From positions 1 through 8,968 of the forward strand of contig JAIRTS010000104.1 of assembly GCA_031254795.1 (NCBI GenBank): DNA of 8,968 nt, in the 5' to 3' direction. Position numbers and translations under genes: made by a program. The DNA is from Treponema sp. GTDB lineage: Bacteria > Spirochaetota > Spirochaetia > Treponematales > Breznakiellaceae. Positions 6,095 through 8,968 of this stretch are shown one piece after another (position 1 is the first letter of the stretch; each line of letters opens with the position of its first letter). The notes below the pieces were generated by a model that was not told the origin of the DNA, ran no database searches, and worked only from the letters and a program-made list of their open reading frames with translations.

Positions 6095-6922
6095 GTGTAC
6101 TTTGAGTTGACGCCGGCATTAATCGAAGACATTCTCTTTTGCATGGAAAATCAAACCGCCCGCTTCGTGTTGGATACTGAAAATTCGCTTATAGTGGACA
6201 AGAACGGCGCCACAGGCAGGGAGGATTCCGGCGGCGACCGGTACCTCCCCATTCCTGAATGGAATTCATCCGATGGATTCCACTTGATGGAAAGTTTTGC
6301 GGCCGGCTTTCGCAACCCCCTCGTGAGGGACGCATTGCAGGCGAGCCTTGAGCAAGGCAGGGGCGTATTCCGCGCGTTCAAGGCGGCTTTGAGCGAATTT
6401 CCCGGCGTGGAAAAACATTGGCTCGCCTTCAAACGAAGAACAATGCGGCGTACAATTATGGCGTGGTACAACGCGCTGCGGGAATATTGGAAGATGGAAA
6501 AAATCGGCGAAGAACCGGATGAAACCGAAGACCTGTTTTCAGAGGATTTCATCTTCCGCGGCTACAGGGCGAAAGACGCTGATGTGGTGAACGCCCTGCA
6601 CAACACATGCCGCGCCGGGAAGCCGCATGATGTGGGCGAGCCTGTATTGGTGGTCGAGACCGCGTCCCATGACTTTGTGGGCTTCATCGCCGTTAAACGG
6701 GAGGAAACCATTCTTTCTATATGCAATCTTGAAGTCAGTCCCGAATACAGGGGCCTGGGCATTGGCTCGGAGTTATGCTCCCGCCTCATACAAACCCTTG
6801 AACAGGATCACGTGTCAAAAGTATACATGGATCTGCCTGTTGAGTTTGAAGGGTTTTCCCGCTTCCTCTATCGCTCATCGTTTAAGCCGGTTGCGACGCG
6901 GTACTGCCTTGAGCTGCAATGA
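6095..6922 (+). CDS. UPF0158-like domain fused to GNAT acetyltransferase
   Basis: A 275-aa two-domain cytoplasmic protein. The N-terminal part (about 5-133) resembles UPF0158, a family of unknown function: RYLPIP (49-54), an ESFAAGF helix, RDALQASLEQGRGVFRAFKAAL (78-99; Arg, Gly, Phe pattern) and a W-rich tail ending near W132. A short acidic linker (138-150) leads to a GNAT fold (about 152-275) with the acetyl-CoA pyrophosphate loop RGLGIG (219-224) after strand LEV, so acyl transfer from acyl-CoA is expected. The acceptor is unknown. GTG 6095 is preceded by AGGAGG that overlaps the TGA of epmA, implying translational coupling. The pairing with an EF-P modifying enzyme hints at a protein- or amino-acid-modifying role, which is inference. 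The GNAT call is firm; the UPF0158 assignment is from remembered family patterns. Confidence 0.85.
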   Translation: MYFELTPALIEDILFCMENQTARFVLDTENSLIVDKNGATGREDSGGDRYLPIPEWNSSDGFHLMESFAAGFRNPLVRDALQASLEQGRGVFRAFKAALSEFPGVEKHWLAFKRRTMRRTIMAWYNALREYWKMEKIGEEPDETEDLFSEDFIFRGYRAKDADVVNALHNTCRAGKPHDVGEPVLVVETASHDFVGFIAVKREETILSICNLEVSPEYRGLGIGSELCSRLIQTLEQDHVSKVYMDLPVEFEGFSRFLYRSSFKPVATRYCLELQ

Positions 6923-6948
6923 ACCGCCCCGCGCTTTCTAAATAAACG

Positions 6949-6970
6949 GACGCGCCGCGCCTCCGGCGTC
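6949..6970. terminator. GC hairpin between convergent genes, weak bidirectional terminator candidate
   Basis: GACG, a 2-nt bulge, CCG pairs with CGGCGTC around a 6-nt loop, in the 60-nt gap between the convergent GNAT and membrane-protein genes. There is no U-run on either side, so any termination is likely Rho-assisted or weak. Confidence 0.25.
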
Positions 6971-6982
6971 TCCCCGCAGACC

Positions 6983-7882
6983 TCAGCCTTCGTTGTGAAT
7001 GAAAATCGACGCTATCGTCCCAACAAAGAAAATGTTCGCCCCAATGGCCATGACGACGCAGACAAGCGAGCTCGCCTCATAGATCACAGCTTTCAAGAAG
7101 TAATAACGCGCCTGTCTCCGCTCCAGCGCCTCCCGTATCGCCAGCATGTCGGCGCGTATGCTCGCGGCTTCGGATTGTTTCCGTAAAAACCGGCTGAGCG
7201 CGGTGAATAGTACGCCGGGCGGAAGAAAGGGGAACAGTGGGATGAACGCCGCGACAAAGGCGGTTGTCACCGTGAGCCAGAGCGCGGGATGCCGCAGAAA
7301 GTAAACAGCTGTGGCAATGAGGGAGAACGCCCCGATGAGGATGGAATAGGGCGTAATGGCATTCCAGTAGTCGTTTTTGTTTCTGCTTGCGCTTATGATT
7401 CGCGGAACAAGAGTTTCCTCTTCCGCGTCGTACAAAACGGTGATGAGCGGGGTTTTCTTGGTTGAAGCGAAAATTCGCCGCCCGTCCCGCTGAACAAGTT
7501 CTCCGGCGACAAAAATTTTTGTGTCTTCGGAAAAACCGGGGAGGTTGCGCCATAGGACGCGTCGCAGGCTGTTGTTGTTGATGAAAAAAAACTGCGTGTT
7601 CCGCAATTCCAAAGGAATCAACAGGGAATCGCCTTTAACCCACAGCATCTTTTCGGATGTGGAGTCAATTTTTCCGGAAAACCGGTACAGCGCGTCTTGG
7701 ACGCCGCCATGTTCAAGACGCCGCCACGTTTCATAATCAAGGAACGGCTTGCGCAAAACTTCCTTGAGCCGTCGCCTGAAGACTTTCTTGTGATAGCGGC
7801 GTATGCATACTCCGGCTAAAGGCGCGACGCCGTAGCAGAAAACGAGGATGCCGGCGATAGTGAGCAGATCAGCTATTCTCAT
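6983..7882 (-). CDS. multi-pass membrane protein of unknown function
   Basis: This 299-aa inner-membrane protein is not a family I can name. Predicted helices: about 5-27, 176-196, 200-226 (LWLTVTTAFVAAFIPLFPFL then PPG) and 264-294. A basic stretch (residues 28-45, rich in Arg and Lys) after the first helix suggests that side is cytoplasmic. Residues 50-170 form a soluble domain with beta-rich character (FFFINNN, TKIFVAGELVQRDGRRIF, TPLITVLYDAEEE). It loosely recalls the GIDE/Mulan-type membrane domain, a weak impression only. An amphipathic, charged helix (231-262) precedes the last membrane segment. Its ribosome site is poor: AGGA lies about 14 nt before the ATG. No good promoter was found. 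It is divergent from the M23 hydrolase and convergent with the GNAT gene, so it is probably transcribed alone. Confidence 0.8.
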   Translation of the reverse strand: MRIADLLTIAGILVFCYGVAPLAGVCIRRYHKKVFRRRLKEVLRKPFLDYETWRRLEHGGVQDALYRFSGKIDSTSEKMLWVKGDSLLIPLELRNTQFFFINNNSLRRVLWRNLPGFSEDTKIFVAGELVQRDGRRIFASTKKTPLITVLYDAEEETLVPRIISASRNKNDYWNAITPYSILIGAFSLIATAVYFLRHPALWLTVTTAFVAAFIPLFPFLPPGVLFTALSRFLRKQSEAASIRADMLAIREALERRQARYYFLKAVIYEASSLVCVVMAIGANIFFVGTIASIFIHNEG

Positions 7883-8002
7883 GTCGAGTGGTCATATCCT
7901 GTACGCATATTCTATTTGTGGAGCTGATTTTATATGATACAGCATTTGCGGAGAAACGAACAGGCGGGGCGAAAAAAAATAACGGTTAAAGAAAAAAATC
8001 AC

Positions 8003-8031
8003 TTGATTTAATTTTACATATTGTGCATACT
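8003..8031 (+). promoter_or_regulatory. candidate promoter of the LysM-M23 gene
   Basis: TTGATT (8003-8008), a 17-nt spacer and CATACT (8026-8031) each match 4 of 6 consensus bases, in a clearly AT-rich stretch. Alternatives are TTTACA (8013-8018) with TATCAT (8034-8039) at 15 nt. Either would give a leader of roughly 110 nt containing the inverted repeats at 8062-8096. Confidence 0.4.
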
Positions 8032-8061
8032 ATTATCATAGTCAGCTTCAAAGCGCCGGCG

Positions 8062-8096
8062 ACGTTCCGCGAACGTAGTTCGGCGAACTTCATTCG
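8062..8096 (+). repeat. cluster of alternating GTTC/GAAC inverted repeats before the M23 gene
   Basis: Three short perfect dyads abut: ACGTTC-CGC-GAACGT (8062-8076), AGTTC-GGC-GAACT (8077-8089) and CGAA-CTTCA-TTCG (8084-8096). Between the first two lies CGAAC-GTA-GTTCG (8070-8082). The half-site GTTC recurs every 14 nt (8064, 8078). They lie in the probable 5' leader, so they could act as DNA operators or as RNA hairpins. Confidence 0.55.
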
Positions 8097-8153
8097 GGTT
8101 AGTTTTGAAACTGTCCCAATAGACAAAAACGTCAAAGGAGATGTCGTGGCTTA

Positions 8154-8968
8154 ATGGCAAGGTTCAGCGTCTGTTTAAGAATAGGATTGCTCTGTTCGCT
8201 CATAGTATGTACTATTGCGCTAATTCTTCCTGTAAAAGCCGACGCCACCAAGTTTGAGCCACAAATAGAAGCTATGGAAGCCCGCGGCGGTCTGGGGCTT
8301 GTCGCGGACAATGACGCGGCGGGCGGTACGGACGCGGGGACTACAGCCGAGATTGAGCCGGAAGATTTCTCCAAGCCGAAAATGTTGCTGTACACCTCGT
8401 ATACGGTACAGAAAGGCGACACGATTGGCGAGATCGCCCAGCGATTCGCTCTTGAGCAGGGAACCCTCTTATCGGTGAATAATATAACAAACGCCAGAAC
8501 ACTGCAAATAGGGCAGATTCTCAAAATCCCAAACCAGGACGGCGTGCTTGCGAAAGTTGAAAGAACAGCGAAGGAAAAAAGATTGCCGACCCTGAGCGAA
8601 TTTATACAGACGCTTTCCGAAAACAAAAAATATCAAGGAATTCCTCCTTTAGAAGCGGAATTGCGCGTCTTCGCCGCTTCCATACAAAGCGCAAATGAAT
8701 TGTTTATGGACATCCATGAAAGATTTGGAACGGAAACTAAAAATGTTTTTATTCCCAATGTAAAGATGAGCAATCTTGACTTGCAGGAAATCAACGGAGA
8801 TATTTTCTTCTGGCCAGCCCGAGGCTACATCACCGACACCTACGGCTACCGTTACGATCCGTTCGGAGGCGTGTCCCGCGAATTCCACAACGGTCTGGAC
8901 ATAGCCGCTCGTACAGGCACGCCCGTGGCGGCGGCAATGGCGGGGCGCGTAACATTCGCGGGCTGGAG
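8154..8968 (+). CDS. secreted LysM-M23 peptidoglycan endopeptidase, partial (3' end beyond window)
   Basis: The first 271 residues of an exported cell-wall hydrolase or hydrolase-like activator. Residues 1-31 are a Sec signal peptide (Arg-containing n-region, hydrophobic core 10-26, cleavage likely after ADA). An acidic, Gly/Ala-rich linker precedes a LysM domain at 83-126 (YTVQKGDTI start, NNITNARTLQIGQ middle, LKIP end) that binds glycan. A helical charged linker (about 130-215) leads into an M23/LytM domain from residue 220 (WPARG, then YGYRYDPFGG), with HNGLD giving the first zinc ligands His245 and Asp249 of the HxxxD motif. The second motif (HxH) lies beyond the edge, so activity cannot be judged. 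Family members cut peptide cross-links in the murein during growth or division. ATG 8154 fits the frame; AAAGGAG is 13 nt upstream, a long spacing, and the nearer ATG 8141 is out of frame and abuts the ribosome site. Confidence 0.92.
   Translation, partial: MARFSVCLRIGLLCSLIVCTIALILPVKADATKFEPQIEAMEARGGLGLVADNDAAGGTDAGTTAEIEPEDFSKPKMLLYTSYTVQKGDTIGEIAQRFALEQGTLLSVNNITNARTLQIGQILKIPNQDGVLAKVERTAKEKRLPTLSEFIQTLSENKKYQGIPPLEAELRVFAASIQSANELFMDIHERFGTETKNVFIPNVKMSNLDLQEINGDIFFWPARGYITDTYGYRYDPFGGVSREFHNGLDIAARTGTPVAAAMAGRVTFAGW

Noticed and set aside
8070..8082. LexA/SOS box reading of CGAAC-GTA-GTTCG
   Set aside because: Bacillus-type boxes have four bases between GAAC and GTTC, here three, and the location is a cell-wall gene leader.
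8132..8626. 164-codon minus frame opposite the M23 gene
   Set aside because: Shadow of the strongly supported LysM-M23 coding sequence.

Overview
The window looks like chromosomal DNA from a diderm bacterium. It encodes an outer-membrane beta-barrel-type protein ending in Phe, a secreted LysM/M23 peptidoglycan hydrolase, a dCache hybrid histidine kinase, and an EpmA/GenX-type EF-P lysine ligase. Together with a DUF3793-like fragment and a UPF0158-GNAT protein, this mix suggests a spirochaete, probably Treponema-like. That placement rests on gene content only and no search was run. I see no rRNA, tRNA, CRISPR array, transposase or prophage module.

Layout. Positions 1-1217 (minus): a strong sigma70-type promoter drives a 258-aa outer-membrane-type protein. 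It is followed 23 nt later by a frameshifted, N-terminally truncated DUF3793-like gene that has a perfect Shine-Dalgarno and runs off the left edge. Positions 1218-1739: about 520 nt with no convincing gene. Positions 1740-4503 (minus): an orphan hybrid sensor kinase (dCache, HisKA, HATPase, two receivers, no HAMP or Hpt) with a long leader and a TTGACA-plus-A-tract promoter resembling that of the outer-membrane gene. Positions 4773-6922 (plus): a near-leaderless promoter followed by an 80-aa unknown protein, an EpmA-like enzyme and a UPF0158-GNAT fusion, tightly spaced like an operon. Positions 6983-7882 (minus): a multi-pass membrane protein of unknown function, convergent with that operon. 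Positions 7883-8153: a divergent intergenic region holding a promoter candidate and a cluster of GTTC/GAAC inverted repeats. Positions 8154-8968 (plus): the N-terminal 271 residues of a secreted LysM-M23 endopeptidase, cut by the window edge.

How the genes may work together. The plus-strand cluster pairs an enzyme that activates a lysine-type amino acid with a predicted acyltransferase carrying a UPF0158 domain. That suggests a protein- or translation-modification operon, but no EF-P or EpmB gene is in view. The kinase senses an extracytoplasmic signal and must pass phosphate to a partner encoded elsewhere. The outer-membrane protein, the membrane protein and the M23 enzyme are envelope functions but are not one operon. 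The least ordinary items are the UPF0158-GNAT fusion behind epmA, the broken DUF3793 gene, and the inverted-repeat cluster in front of the M23 gene.
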